From: Oscheius dolichura
Lineage: Eukaryota; Nematoda; Chromadorea; Rhabditida; Rhabditidae
Direction: 5' to 3'
NCBI GenBank assembly: GCA_932521035.1
Contig: OW051496.1
Span: 930,001 to 994,000 of the forward strand
Length of the DNA stretch: 64,000 bases
Positions 23,280 to 34,930 of this stretch are shown in pieces. The notes beneath the pieces were generated by a model that had not been told where the DNA came from, did not search any database, and saw only the letters and a program-made list of their open reading frames with translations. How positions within the stretch are numbered: position 1 is the first letter of the stretch; every line of letters begins with the position of its first letter. A program made the translations under genes and the position numbers.

Positions 23280-24165
23280 CTCAGCGAAGTTCAACATCAA
23301 CTAAAAAAGTGGGGTTATTAGCTTTTTCAAAACAGTTACTGTAACGTTATATCCTCCTTGGCTGTAAATGGAAGTTATCGTTAAATTACCGGTAGAAACG
23401 AATGATATCTTCGTATCGTTATTGAATATGGATCCTGTTACAGCGCAGGATCCCTGGCACGGATATGAAAGCATCTTCATTGACAGTCACATACGTTCGA
23501 TCAGCCAGAAACAGCCACAGTTAGCCAGCGAAAGCGCCACAACGACACGGTGTGTGAACTCTGGTGCCCCCAAGAACATCCAAAATAGATGCCGAGACCT
23601 CTCTCTCACCATCATCTCGCTTTTTTTTTCTGTACGGGATCGCGGCATTACGGAATTAGGAGGATAATGCAACCACCTTCACGTCGTTTTGAGCTGAAAG
23701 TACCCTTTTTAGGCAAATTGTTTGCCCCTCTTGAATGATATCTGGGATTAACTGGGAGAAAGGGCAATTTCTCCCCCTAACAAAGCGGGGTTGTGACTTA
23801 CTGCCAAAGAAACTGGAGATATTGGTCAGAAGAGAGATGGAACAGTTAGTTTTGCTAGTGCTTTTGATATAGCCGGTGGTTGAATTGGTCTCGGTGAAGT
23901 TGCCCGTCATTCCATTAGGAGCAATATGTATCATTTCTGAAAGCTTTCGGGAGACTACAATCGATTATAGAAAATTTCGTGAAGAACGTAAATAACCTTC
24001 TTGAAAAATAAAAAAAACGTACTTATAGGCCAGAATAATAGTTACACCAGTCTTTCTCAGCGCATTTTTGCAGTGAACACGGAGATTCTATGATATTCAG
24101 CCCGTTTCCATTATCTACAGGAATAGACGAAGTATCAATAAAATACAATTCTTTCAATTTGAGCA
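23280..24165 (-). CDS. possible exons of an unrecognised Asn/Thr-rich extracellular protein
   Basis: Minus-strand blocks with good splice sites: 23802-23936 joins 23656-23693 in phase, reading MTGNFTETNSTTGYIKST... to a TAA at 23656-23658. Separate blocks lie at 24026-24165 (CSLQKCAEKDWCNYYSGL then stop) and ~23290-23430 (NDTKISFVSTGNLTITSIY). Several N-x-S/T sites suggest secretion. I could not connect these into one convincing gene; a decayed gene is possible. A family A element lies at 23514-23564. Confidence 0.25.
23514..23564 (+). repeat. family A element
   Basis: GCCACAGTTAGCCAGCGAAA at the left and a diverged GTGTGAACTCTGGTGC at the right. Confidence 0.7.
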
Positions 24166-24700
24166 TAAATAAAAAGAATGACAAGAGACCTCATTCTATG
24201 GAGAATAAACCTGGATTTTGAATGACAGCTATAGAAAATCGCGGGGTTCTATGCTGTTTATGAGGGGGTTTGACAGGTTTATGGACGAGGAGAGTCGGGG
24301 TTGTCAGCGCGGTCAACTCTAGTCTGGAATGTCATTTTGAACAAAGGAATTTCGAAAGAAAAAATTCATAAAATCGAGATTTTTCGCTTTTTCGAATCTT
24401 CCCCTTCTTTTGAACGGTATATTAGCTTATTTCTACGTTCTTATGAGATGAAAAGACCACTTTTTCCGCCATTTCGCCCTTTCGGTCTTATGCCGTGACT
24501 GTCTTCAATTTTCCTAACTACATTTGCTTAAAATACTCTCCCTGGCGGTGACTGGTACCGGCCGCTAATCTGACACCTCATTTTTATTTATTGCCCTCTC
24601 TCGGCCATCCATTTAATACCTTGTACTTGTTATAATGTCTTTATCCTCTTCTAAGAAGGGGCGGAGCCGGAGACGAGGGATTAGAGCATCATTTTGAAGG

Positions 24701-24707
24701 TATAAAG
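24701..24707 (+). promoter_or_regulatory. TATA box of the TGF-beta-like gene
   Basis: TATAAAG 61 bp upstream of ATG 24768, followed by a GC-rich leader; spacing fits a core promoter. Confidence 0.5.
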
Positions 24708-24767
24708 AGGCCTGGAGGAGGTGGGGAGCCGCCGATTCCAGTTTCTTTTCCTTGGAGACGAAGAAAA

Positions 24768-25629
24768 ATGGCTCAACTCGTCTTACTGGCTCTTCTAGTC
24801 TTCATAACTACCGTAGCTGGCTATTCCTACGCCGAGAAGCATTTAGACAACGAGAAAGGAGCCGTGGCGCAGATTAAGGTACTGTATTTTCTATATTAAA
24901 CGCGTGGGGAGAGATTGTATTAAAATTGTCATCAACTATCATCAAAGTTCGTATGACCGCTGTTTTCTGGCCGCCTCTTTATTAATACCATTATTGAAAA
25001 GTTTCAAGTTATACTTTTATACAGCGAGCTCTATAGCTTGCAATAACGACTTATTATGGAAAAAAAAACAAAAATATGGAGAAAATGTGGTCTGAAAGTG
25101 GGGCTAGATGGAGTAGATTTATCAGTCTCGGATTTACAGTATTCCTCCTGGGTCTCACAACGAAAACTCTCTTATTTTTAGGGAAAGATTCAAGCCCAAA
25201 TAGAGATGAACTCCCAACCGTGGCCGCATCTCTCCGGTTCTTTCCGCTTCTGCGGCACGGACAACGCCGACCTCACTTGTTGTCTCCGCGATTTTGCGGT
25301 AAATTTCCCCTTTTAGATCTTTAAAGAAGTCAATTTTTAGTTAGATTTGAGTAAAGTAGAAGGATTGGATAATATTCTAACCCCGAGGCAGATTAACACC
25401 TATCGCTGTAGTGGCGACTGCCCTAGGAGCATTCCCTTCATCGGACGGTGGAATAACCAGGGAGAGAAGCGTTGCCAGCCTGTTAGGTATACTGTAGCTC
25501 GAAAAATGGGGGGAATATACTGTATTTTCCAGTTGGGACGCGGCCGAAGTCTATGTGGATACTGGGGACAGCGGATTCCAGAACATCAAGGTCCCTGAAC
25601 TGATTGTCCGAGCCTGCGCTTGTGTATAA
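24768..25629 (+). CDS. miniature TGF-beta superfamily-like ligand
   Basis: Four exons with matching phases: 24768-24878, 25182-25298, 25341-25486, 25533-25629 (TAA); 156 residues. MAQLVLLALLVFITTVAG is a signal peptide. After only about 55 residues a TGF-beta-type cystine-knot domain follows: FRFCGTDNADLTCCLRDFAL, then INTYRCSGDCP (compare the family signature YxCxGxCP), KRCQPV, and the terminal ACACV (compare CxCx at the end of family members). TGF-beta ligands normally carry a 200-300-residue prodomain, which is absent here, and no RxxR furin site is obvious. At the position of the usual CCxP the first cysteine is Arg (RCQP); that cysteine normally links the dimer. It may act as a monomeric ligand or antagonist in extracellular signalling. 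Assignment rests on the cysteine pattern. Confidence 0.6.
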
Positions 25630-25756
25630 TTCTACTTTTGGAGTTTTTCGGAATTATCCTCTCAATACATTGTTTTCCAATATAAGACTGATTGATTTTT
25701 TATGTTTATTAGCACAAATAAATTCATATAAAACGATGTTCTCTCGATTGTTTTCA

Positions 25757-27455
25757 TCAAGTAGCGGCAATCATGCAGAGCATGTCATACACCGCAGAAT
25801 TACAGACTGCGTTGTACCACTTACCAACCATCTCGCTTCCAGTTGCACCTATCTAAAACATTCTTCTAGACTTTTATATTTCCTACCGTCATACAAGAAA
25901 AACTGGCCATTGGATAGCCATCGACAGTATCCCAATTCTCATAAGGGCCGTACCATAGAGAATATTAGATAAGAATGAAAGAGAAAGGAGCAGTTACCGT
26001 AGTTCCATCCGTCTAATCCCACGTACCCAGCCCCCCTGTCCCTGTCGTAGAATAACTACCGATGAAAACATAGAGTGTAGTCATCTCACCAACAAGGTAG
26101 CCTAGCAATGAAAAGCAATTATTAGTTATGGTTTATTTTTCAATTTTCATAGCCATAAAACCCAGACGTACTGATAAATTAATATCGCCCTTCAAAAAAA
26201 TGAAACCTACTGGCGATAAAAGCATTTTCATTCGCATTATGAATGGAAGCCAATGTTGCACCAGCCACCACAGCAGCACACCTTGTATTATCTACGATGC
26301 CTACTGATGCTGGTACAACCAGATAGCAGAAATTGATGGCTGGATTGAGTACCCACGAGGGAGGACAAGCTGAAATAGGCTATTTTCAAACGCTTGGATT
26401 GTTTTGTTTGAAAGGTATTTTGGGGACGGCCAAGCTCCGACCGAAACTGTTGTGGAAACGACCCAAAAGCGCTCATGGTCGTTTCGAAAATGACCGAAAC
26501 AAAAACGACCCGTTTCGGACGAATTTTTCTGCAATTTTGAGTGACGTTGTAAAATTCCACCAATATTGCGAAAATGCTCTACTGGTGGAATTTATACGTT
26601 ATTCTTCATCTTTCTGATGTTCTTTTACTAGAAGAGTGTCTCTCGAATCCGGATACACTGATTTTCGTCCGGATCCGGTCGTTTTTCGGATCGATACCGG
26701 ATGATGAGACAGCCCTGATAGATACTAAAGCCTGTGCCAAAAAAGTAGCCATATAGTCCGTTTCCAACGGATATGTCACGAGTTCAAATTTCGCGGCGCA
26801 TCTCCGTTGCGAGACCAAGTCGGAAGAAGGCTGGTCTCACAGCGGAGGCGCGACAGACCTTTAAATCCGTTGAAAATAGACTATACCACGAGGAGAAATG
26901 GACACTCCCACAAAACTCCCGAAAGGAGCAAATGTCGAGAGTTCCACGAGTTTGTACTTTAATATATTTCGTATAATTGGCAAAAAAATTGTGCAGCAAC
27001 TGTTAGAGAATCACGCATTTCAAAGAAAAGAAAAAAGCCACAGCGACGGCGCGCCGCATTTGTTTGGTGTTATGGTTTCTTCAGTTTCTTACAGTAAGAT
27101 TTCGTGGTCGTGGTCGTAGTAGTGGTTGTGGTGGTGGTCGTCTCAATGGCTAAATTTCCGATTGAATTAAGAATAACAAATATTTTTAGTCGAATCGGGG
27201 AACCTGTTTCTACTTCCCGGTTCGAATCAATTCTGACTTTTGTAAAGGAACAAAATATGGAAACTGACCTGTAGTTGTGGGAGGAACTGTCGTGGTTGTT
27301 GGGATAAGAAGATCAAGGAAATCCGGGTCGTCGTCAGCTGAAAATGTATACAGAATCTTACGGTAGTCGGCCAGTAACTGACACCATTCGGTTGGAATAC
27401 AGCCAAAAGTAAAAGGGAAAAGAAGAATAGGCAGGAGGAGAAAAGATAGCGCCAT
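25757..27455 (-). pseudogene. C-type-lectin-domain gene, broken copy (CTL0)
   Basis: The left-arm counterpart of the lectin gene at 37764-39480. It begins MALSFLLLPILLFPFTFGCI at 27455 and keeps the Thr-rich linker exon (27100-27130 region) and the first lectin exon (CPPSWVLNPAINFCYL, 26170-26320). The exon near 25990-26100 has an in-frame TAG at 26013-26015 where the other copy has Trp (WTDGT). The next exon, starting TACGGCCC near 25950, lacks an AG acceptor. The last exon ends CMIAAT with the stop at 25757. The two lesions make a full-length product unlikely. It reads towards the TGF-beta-like gene; 127 bp separate the stops. Confidence 0.65.
26752..26886. repeat. family C element in a CTL0 intron
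   Basis: Outer ends TATAGTCCGTTTCCAACGGA and CCGTTGAAAATAGACTATA, inner hairpin around GCGGCGCATCTCCGTTGCG. The mirror-image copy at 38334-38480 shows that insertion preceded the duplication. Confidence 0.75.
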
Positions 27456-27663
27456 ATTTCCAACACTGACAACGAGAAATGGACGACCCCCCACCTTCCC
27501 GTATCAAGTTTAAGCCAGCTAGCCGAATCGACAGCCCGCTTTTGACTATCAAAGAGGCGAGACCGAAAGGCCAGGGTCTCCAGAGGAACAATCATTACAT
27601 TTCTACTCCGATGAATCCACAAAAACTTCAATCAAAATATTTATTCGTTCATCAAAACATACA

Positions 27664-28179
27664 TTATTTATCAGACAAGAATTTCTCGTATTTGCCAATA
27701 ATCTCCTCGAGCATCTGCCGTCTCTTCTCCTCGGTCCCGTCAATATATTCGTCCTCCACAAATAGCCGGCCAATCTCCCCGACGAACTTGTTTCCCTCCT
27801 CCAAATTCCGGCTGAAATAAGTGTCGAGTCTCTGCTGCTTGGCCGCCTCGATGGTCGAGATGGCCGTGTCCATCTGGCTCGACTTCTCCTCCTCCGAGAT
27901 GCCCGCCGGTCCGAAGTCGGAGTAGACCCGGAGGAGGGCGTCTTTCTTCTCTTCCCGGCTCAGCTGACTGTCCAGGATGAGGGGCAGACCCTGCTGGGCG
28001 AAGGAGCGGAACTGGGAATTCCTCTTGATCAGGGTGGAGAGCAGCTGGCCGGCGCTGTGGAGGTCGGCTTGGAGCATGTCGGCCTGGCTGTTGATGGCTG
28101 GTATGTCCAAGGGGGCGGTGGAGGAGCCGGGGAGGAAGACGAGGAATACGACCGGAAGAAGTAGTGAAATTGTGAGCAT
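27664..28179 (-). CDS. secreted helical protein, left-arm copy (SX0)
   Basis: Single-exon frame of 171 residues starting MLTISLLLPVVFLVFLPG (signal peptide), then a Gln/Leu-rich helical body and the family ending DEYIDGTEEKRRQMLEEI. It differs from the right-arm copy at 36963 mainly in the first residues and a few substitutions. No cysteines are visible in the mature part. Same family as the genes at 17197 and 18578. Function unknown. CTL0 follows 209 bp downstream on the same strand, so the lectin and helical genes travel as a pair. Confidence 0.65.
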   Translation of the reverse strand: MLTISLLLPVVFLVFLPGSSTAPLDIPAINSQADMLQADLHSAGQLLSTLIKRNSQFRSFAQQGLPLILDSQLSREEKKDALLRVYSDFGPAGISEEEKSSQMDTAISTIEAAKQQRLDTYFSRNLEEGNKFVGEIGRLFVEDEYIDGTEEKRRQMLEEIIGKYEKFLSDK

Positions 28180-28790
28180 TGTTGGAAATCACTCAATGAT
28201 GGAGAACTGTTTCCTTTATCTAGCAAGGAATATAAGAAAGCGACGCGAAACATTAGGTGCTCTGTTGCCGCGTCAAGACCCAGTAATTGACTTCACTTGA
28301 TACCTATTTCCTATAACAATGATTTCGAATCCTACAAATCAATGGAGCTTATTTCTTTTCCACACAATCATTGCTCATAGTAAGTCACACATCACACTCA
28401 AAATCTTATAGCTTCCGCGAAACTTAAAAATTTACATAAAACGTGGTTGACAGTTGCTAACAGGATCGTTTCTTCTTTCGTTTTCGATAATAACTGCGAT
28501 CAATTCCCAGCTGTCTAATGAATACAGTAATTTATGAGAAAGGTACAATCACAGCAGAATGAAAACCATAGCGAGATCTGTTTAAAACTATTATATGAAA
28601 CCAAACGGTGGAATAGATACTGCTCATTTAGATTGTGAGACATTAGAAACCGAATGATCCACTCCAATTGCTGTGAATAATCGTAGATATTTTTATTCTT
28701 TTGAAGAAACACAAATATTTTATTTGAGAACATTTGAAGTTACTTGAATCGAAAGGTTTAGAATGCTCGAAATGAATGGCATACTGCCAA

Positions 28791-29911
28791 TTAAAGGGAG
28801 TCTCACCCAGTAAAATTCGCACCTACAGTACGCCTGCCGAGATGTTACGGGTGCGGCGGCGGCGCATTGCATAACCTCTAGTTTTTAGCTTTTATTCATT
28901 TTTGCTACTGTTTTCACATTTTTTAGTGGTATATTTATTTAAAAAAATATCACAATAAACATAATAACAGCGAAGCAGGCGTTTCTTAGGCAAGCAGTAG
29001 TCTTCTATCCTTCCTCGTTCGATTCTGAAAACAACACAACGAAATAATAATTTTTAACAAATAAACTGACCTGAAAAATAATCCACATAGTTCTCCGAGT
29101 CGAAGATACGCTTATCCTAAAAAAGAAATATTAGAAAACATCAAGGAAAGCAAAAATAGCAAAATAATTACAAGTTCTGAACGCGAAAAAATTTTGCGCG
29201 GAGCTTCGCCTCTATTTGATGAAATTCAACATATAAAAACACTACATAAGCTATAAAACAGCTTTAGAATAATACATACAATATCTAAAAAGAAAGATAA
29301 TCACTGAAAACAAACTTACTTAAAGTTTCGTCTAACATCCTTCGAAGAGCTCTTGCTGCTCAATCTACTTATTCTTCTTCTCCCTTGTACATCTAAAAAT
29401 AATGCATTATCAATTAGAAATAAAATAAAACAAAATAGAAATGATAAAACAACAAGAGAAAGCGATACAACAAACAACGAAAATGAAATAATGACGAAAA
29501 GCGCAAGCGGCGTGCAATATGCTAATTAGGCTCATTTTTCTTTCTGTAATCGTTATAATATGTTGCTAACATACTGCTCTATGTGTTAGAAACAAGTAGA
29601 ACCAAAAGCAATATGACAATCAAAAGAAATTCATCAAATTCTATTTTATATGCGTTTGCTGCGTTGTTATTTATTTTTCGGCGTTTATATCGCATGTCAC
29701 ATGTTCAGAGATACTGCAAAAGAATCGCTATCGAATGTAGATAATTTAGCAAGAAAAATAATATGGAGAAAACAAGTACAAGCAAAGAAATAAATAAACT
29801 TGTCGACGAAACGATTTTCTCAAAAAAAGGACGCTAACGAAAAATGCTGCCCGCGAAAAATGATAATCGACAAGATCAACAAATTTTTTTACTGGGTGAG
29901 GCGCCCTTTAA
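28791..29911. mobile_element. piggyBac-like TTAA element, ~1.1 kb
   Basis: TTAA at 28791 is followed by AGGGAGTCTCACCCAGTAAAA; TTAA at 29908 is preceded by the complement of AGGGCGCCTCACCCAGTAAAA (two mismatches in 21). TTAA duplications are diagnostic of the piggyBac superfamily. The interior is AT-rich. Possible minus-strand exon remnants (DKRIFDSENYVDYFS near 29080-29120; RRRISRLSSKSSSKDVRR near 29340-29390) are not recognised and no transposase is seen, so it is probably non-autonomous. Confidence 0.65.
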
Positions 29912-30180
29912 ACTATGTTTTGAGGGACGAATAAATTCAAAGAACTTCCGTTTCACAGGTAGATGAAATTTGGCGTAATTTTTTTTGTTTCTCCTCTAGA
30001 AAGCCTCCAAATTCTTTTATTTTTCCTATAAAACGATTACGTAGACAGTAATACTACCACAAGCCGTAGATATCTTTATTGCTCCCAAGCAACACAAATA
30101 TTCCAAATAATATGAGCTCAGAATACAAGGCACGGGGGTGGAATGGTAGAAATGTATTGAAATCTGATATCTGTCCAAAT
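29909..30180. repeat. duplicated 3' end of the neighbouring gene
   Basis: AACTATGTTTTGAGGG with following AATTCAAA and ACTTCCG occurs at 29911 and again at 30183, the latter being the end of the gene at 30181-32007. The stretch between has no other gene. Confidence 0.45.
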
Positions 30181-32007
30181 TTAACTATGTTTTGAGGGGA
30201 ATTCAAATTCCCACAACTTCCGAAGGCAATCACTTGGTTGATTAGATCGGTTTCTCGTGGAATTTCGACTTCTTTTAGCTATTTCCCTCACGAATTCTTC
30301 AAAATGATCCACTTTTATGATTACAACGCTTTCTTGAAGTTCTTTCTGGATACGGTAGATTACCAACTTCCTTTCCAGCTTCTCTTTTTGATTCCTAGCC
30401 ATTAAGTACAGTCCGGTGACGGGCTTCTCCATTTCTATTAGATTTGAGACGGTTTCCTGAAATCCGAAATGAACGGTGAGACTACGGTAGGACAGTCAAC
30501 CGGATCCGGCGCAGTATGGCGCAATTTCGGGGAAAAGGTGCCAGTTTTGTGTTTTTTTTTTAATTCAATAATACCAATCAACACTATGCAGTATGTCAAG
30601 GTCTATATTAATAGACCTAATGCAGCCAAAAAAGCACAAAGGCTTCAAACCGAAAATGCGCCACACTTGACCTTTTCCATGGCGGAACCGAATTCACGCC
30701 AGTAAGGCGGATTTTGGGTAAATCTCTTGTTTGCGCTTTTCCGGTGCAAGCGTTTAGCAATCTTTGACGGACTGTAATGATTCAATTGGGAGTATTGCAC
30801 GAAAAAAAGCATCAGCCTGGCGCGCTTCCCCCTAAAACGCGCCTTGCTGGCCCGGCTCCGGTGTCTACCTCAAAAAGCGGGGTAAAACTTACTGTAATGT
30901 TCTTGAGATTTGGCCCTTCAATCCATTTGAAGAAGCTGTCCAAGAGAGACTCCACTACCTCGTGTTCATTATACCGTTGGGTCATTTCCAGTCGAGAATT
31001 CAGCCCCTCATCCAGCTGTCCTGTTATCCATCCCTGAAACAAAAAGGGAGGGGAATAGAAATTGGATTAGCCGGGTGGAAATTCCACCTGCCGGGTTCTA
31101 CTTACCTCAATGAAGTTCCGCGCCCATTTAGAATATTTATTCTCAACGGGATCGGGCTTTTGAAACTGGAATTCCGCGGTAAACAACCGGTGGAGGGAGA
31201 CGTAACGAAGGAAATCCGGATATTGACTAGCTCGGCCACATTGGAAGACAAAACTTTCGGGAATTTTCTAAAAAAAACAAGGGAAAAATACAAAAATGAT
31301 GGGAAGGAACCTGGAATAGCTCATCAGGAATGGTATCATTGGTCCGGGTACAGATTTTCGCAGTTTTTGGCTTCAATTCATGGACCAGAGCGATCATCTG
31401 CTTGGGAGGGAGATGCTCCAAGTGGAGGAGTTCTATTCCGTGGAGAATGTCTTTTAAATAGTCGCGCAAAGGCTGAATTGCAAGTGTCTTTTCCTGAAAG
31501 AGGGGAAGATTATAATGTGAAGGTGGGACACAATATATTCCGGTCCCCCTGTACTTATTTTGGAGCTACTCTCGCCAATTTCCGTACAGCGAACCGTGGG
31601 ATGACAAAGCTGTCTAACTGTGGTTCTTTTCCAGCTTACCTTTGTCACATTCACCACGTCTCGAAGCGAATACGCCACCAGATTCCGATTACACGGATCA
31701 ATATCATAGTAGTAAAAGTGTTCTAGGCACTTCTCCGCATTTTTAGGACTGTCCCAGATGATGATAAAGTAACCCTAAAGTTAGGCAAAATTGAATTCTT
31801 CTCAAAAATTGAGACTTACCGTACTTTCGCCATTCTGTTTCCGACTAAAGATGTACAACTGATTACTGCTGATATATTTCAACTTTTCGTAGTATTTCCT
31901 CTCCAAGTGGTTGAAAAAAGGGGCAATCCCTCGTGGGAGGCCAGAAACAACGACGCAGAACTTCTCAACAAGACCAGGGTACTCTTGGAAGATGTCGGTT
32001 ATGTCCA
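30181..32007 (-). CDS. probable F-box-associated (Sdz-33/FBA2-like) protein, 5' end unresolved
   Basis: Six exons with matched phases: 31820-32007, 31640-31774, 31311-31493, 31106-31267, 30893-31033 and 30181-30456; about 360 residues. The first exon begins in phase 1 (TGGACATAACC), so either a short upstream exon supplies the A of a split ATG or more coding lies upstream. No signal peptide or membrane segments. LVEKFCVVVSGLPRG..., ELLHLEHLPPKQMIALVHEL and SFFKWIEGPNLKNIT resemble the leucine-rich C-terminal domain of expanded nematode F-box proteins, where a motif like FLKxWIxGxNPxL occurs. These proteins are substrate adaptors of SCF ubiquitin ligases. No clear F-box was identified. X1 ends 320 bp upstream on the same strand. 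Confidence 0.4.
30700..30863. repeat. family D element in an intron of the F-box-like gene
   Basis: Shares TTTGCGCTTTTCCGGTGC, GACTGTAATGATT and CCTAAAACGCGCCTTGCTGG with the copy at 17771-17972. Confidence 0.6.
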
Positions 32008-32085
32008 CTGGAAGAAGGATATTGAAGAAAAAATAAAAATAGGAGAAAACGGTGGAAAAAATGGGGTTTCGGGCAGGTTTTGTGG

Positions 32086-32240
32086 TCCCGCACCCGTAAA
32101 ATCTCGGCAAGGGAGATTTTTCCGTTCAAACAGACGGTATCCTGCCGCCGAGACAGTCCGGAAGCGTGCCACAACGACACGGCGTGTGAACTGTGGCGGT
32201 TCCAAAGGAGACACAGCGATACGGCGTGTGAGCTGTGGCG
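32086..32240. repeat. family B remnant followed by two family A elements
   Basis: CGCACCCGTAAAATCTCGGC at 32091 and a diverged right end near 32150 form a family B copy. GCCACAACGACACGGCGTGT at 32168 and a second core at 32210 are family A. They fill the gap between X1 and the F-box-like gene. Confidence 0.6.
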
Positions 32241-32326
32241 CTCTTGACACTCTGTTTGCTCAGCCGCATCCACAAAATCTCGCCATACTCTTCTTTTTTT
32301 GTATCTACTTGCTATTATAAACATTT

Positions 32327-33778
32327 TCAGGCCTTCCAAATACTATCCGGGAAGATACCCCGGCGAAGCTGACCTCGAATCTGGTAATAGAGATCAATCT
32401 CGTCGTTTGTCAGTATCTTCTTCAAAGAAACGTCCTTGTTCTGAAAAAATAGAGGGAAATTAGAATAAACGTTCTAGAAACGTACCTTTCCACAGATTCT
32501 AACAATCTGAAAGTTTTGATCCTGAATGGAGAGAGCCTCTAATTTGGTCCACTGCTCCTTGACCTTCAAATCAGTCCCAGCCATGAATATTCGTCCCTTG
32601 TAGCCGTCTTCAAATCTCTGAACAAATCAATGGCCATGTAGTAACAGCAATGTTTGATGATCATTTATATAACTGCTCATGAAATGAGGTAGAAATGACG
32701 AAAGAAACCGTAGCCTGACGTAAAATAAGGTAGTTTTCCTTGGATCCTTTTATTACCTGATCGAATTCCAAGTTTTCCCCCGCACAGTAACCTACAGTAC
32801 TCACCCTAATCTCCAATATCTTCTGTTTCCATGGTTCTACAGTATCTACAGTACTCGAGCTCTTTTCCAGACTGATATCTTCCGTGGCGGATTCAAAGCA
32901 GCCCGAGTCGTCCCTCTCATGACCATATTTCTCGGCGATTAACTTCAACTTCTCACTGACTTCTTCAAAGATACGAATGTTATGCTCGTCGGAGAACTGA
33001 AATGGAGGGAAATGTGGACAGAATTAGAAATAAAAACGGTATTAGAGCGCTTTTACGGCGAGAAGGGTCGGAGGGAGGAGGAAAGGACTTGGATTCGCGT
33101 TTCTGCACCCGTAAACTCTCGGCAGCAAGATTTCTTATTATCTAAAGGCTTGTAAATCTCAATATTTTCCAGCTGCCGAGGTTTTACGGGTGTTATGGAA
33201 AGTTCCAAGCCTATGGAGCCCGAAACGGGGGCCAATAGCCTCTGGTAGGTCTAGGAACTCATTTTTTGAATTAAAATTAGATTAGAATGTTCTTTTTTGA
33301 ATTTAATACATTTTACGGCTATATTATAAAGAGCCCGATTTTCAGAAGTCCGTTGACAAGTATATGCCGTTTGGGTCATTTTCTATATTCTCATCTCTCT
33401 ACACCCGTAAAACCTCGGCATTTTCTCTTCAAAGTTGCAACTGTCTTATATTTTCCAGCTGCCGAGGTTTTACGGGGTCATAACCAACAATTTCAGGCTG
33501 TCAAATGAGTAAAAAAGGATAAACATACCTTGATAAAGTACCTTCCCGGCTTACTCGGTATAAACCAGCCCTCATTAACAACGAGGGTGGATAAATGCTC
33601 CTGTTCATAATAAATATAGCATTCCTGCTCCAACGGCTCGCTAAAAATTTCACAAAGTTTCTAAAATCTTCCATATATTTGGGGGAAAACAGAGGAGATG
33701 TACTTTTTTCTTAACCGGTTGTTTTAGCGGAACATCGGCTACCGGCTGGGATCCATGGAGACGAAAGAGTCTAGCCAT
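32327..33778 (-). CDS. X-family member 1, unrecognised
   Basis: Five exons, all phase 0: 33704-33778, 33529-33660, 32805-32996, 32486-32617, 32327-32440; 214 residues. The start MARLFRLHGSQP matches the MA(L/R)IxRFGS starts of X2-X4. Exon 2 encodes the shared module, KLCEIFSEPLEQECYIYYEQ... then IPSKPGRYFIK, at the same exon position and length (44 codons) as in the relatives. The rest (EEVSEKLKLIAEKYGHERDD; RFEDGYKGRIFMAGTDLK; LRRGIFPDSIWKA) diverges and lacks the second module and the Trp-rich tail. No signal peptide or membrane segment; probably intracellular. Introns carry two family B elements (33113 and 33401 lie between exons 2 and 3). Function unknown. Confidence 0.6.
33113..33192. 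repeat. family B element in an X1 intron
   Basis: CTGCACCCGTAAACTCTCGG at the left; GCCGAGGTTTTACGGGTG at the right. Confidence 0.75.
33401..33477. repeat. family B element in the same X1 intron
   Basis: ACACCCGTAAAACCTCGGCA at the left, GCCGAGGTTTTACGGGG at the right; only about 210 bp from the previous copy. Confidence 0.75.
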
Positions 33779-33779
33779 T

Positions 33780-34930
33780 AGGAGGCAACGAGCATCGGAG
33801 AATAAAACCAAGGCAAGGGAGCCTAAATAATAGGCGAAAAATCGATGCCTTCCTCCGCGCTTGGAAGCTTGTCAGGGAGACGGCGGGAGGCGGAGAGGGG
33901 GGAGGATAAAGGAGCTGGCGATTGATGACGAACTTTCGAGAAATTAGCGAGGGATAAGGGGGCTTTTTGAAGAGGGAATATGAAGTTTTGTTAGGATCGT
34001 CGTGAGTGAACTAATGGATATTAATTTTCTCACTTGGCTATAAAAAAGTGCCTTATGTAACAGTACGTTTTTTTGAGCTTGGGAGTCGAGAGTAGGCTCA
34101 TTCGAACAGTTAATTTTTGCTCGCCATCGTGTGCTATCTTAAAAAAATTTGGGAGTGAAGGCGTGAGGAGGAAGCGAGCCTCAAATTTCGAAAAATGGCA
34201 CAACGTTTTTTGAGCTAGCGAGATGAGACTGGGGTCATTCGATGACGCTTGTCGCCGTCTCCCAGCTGAATCTTTTTTTGAATTCTCAAAGTGCCACAGT
34301 GAGGAATCGACAGCACTTTACCAAAGTTAAGCCCCTTTCCCATAGCCATCCCCATTTTTGTTGATGTAACTCACGTCATCAGAGATGCAGTAATTATTCC
34401 ATTTGATCTCTTTAACCAAACAAGAAGCAAATTATAGGCCAACATTTTGGCGTCGCAATTGGGGAAGCGACTCAACAGGTCGCTTTCCTCCGAATAGAAA
34501 TTGATTTATCCGCTTTGCGACCGCTTCCCCCTTTTTTCTTCTTCGCCGGTCCACGCTACCTGACTCCCTGGATGACGTCCTTCCCCCTGGCTGACCTTCC
34601 CCTTCTCCTCTTGGACAGAATTGCCCTCAAAGTTTGTATCTTTTATCTATTTTTAATGGGCAAATGCACAAGAGAACTGAGCATATTTTTTATTCCTCCA
34701 ACAAAACGGACAGAGTTTTAGCATTTTTTACAGCTCGATCTGGGCGCTACAGTGCCCTTCTAGAGTAAAGTTGTCCGGCTAGAAGTTACATAACTGGAGA
34801 GATTGCCGGTAAACACTCAATTTCCACACCTCTAATGATATCGCAGATTTTATTGAAATTTGTACTTACAATAAAACGTACAGGATATGTTTTCATGAGA
34901 ACAATTCAATAAGAACCTTGCAATACTTTG
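33780..34930. other. intergenic stretch between X1 and X2
   Basis: No gene seen. A loosely repeated block (TTTTTTGAGCT...GAG...TCATTCGA) occurs near 34067 and 34209. Purine-rich tracts near 33880-33930. Confidence 0.35.

Larger units (their letters stand above)
25757..28251 (-). repeat. left arm of a large inverted duplication
   Basis: Contains CTL0, a family C element and the secreted-protein gene at 27664, in mirror order to 36891-39480. Similarity is near-identical around 26300-27650 and runs through the 5' flank of the secreted gene, ending at TAATGTTTCGCGTCGCTTTC (28232-28251 on the minus strand). The spacer between arms is about 8.6 kb. Confidence 0.85.

Noticed and set aside
27740-28192. 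Second minus-strand frame, Arg/Pro-rich, overlapping SX0
   Set aside because: Shadow of the GC-rich SX0 gene; the mirror frame at 36944-37399 is likewise a shadow of SX1.
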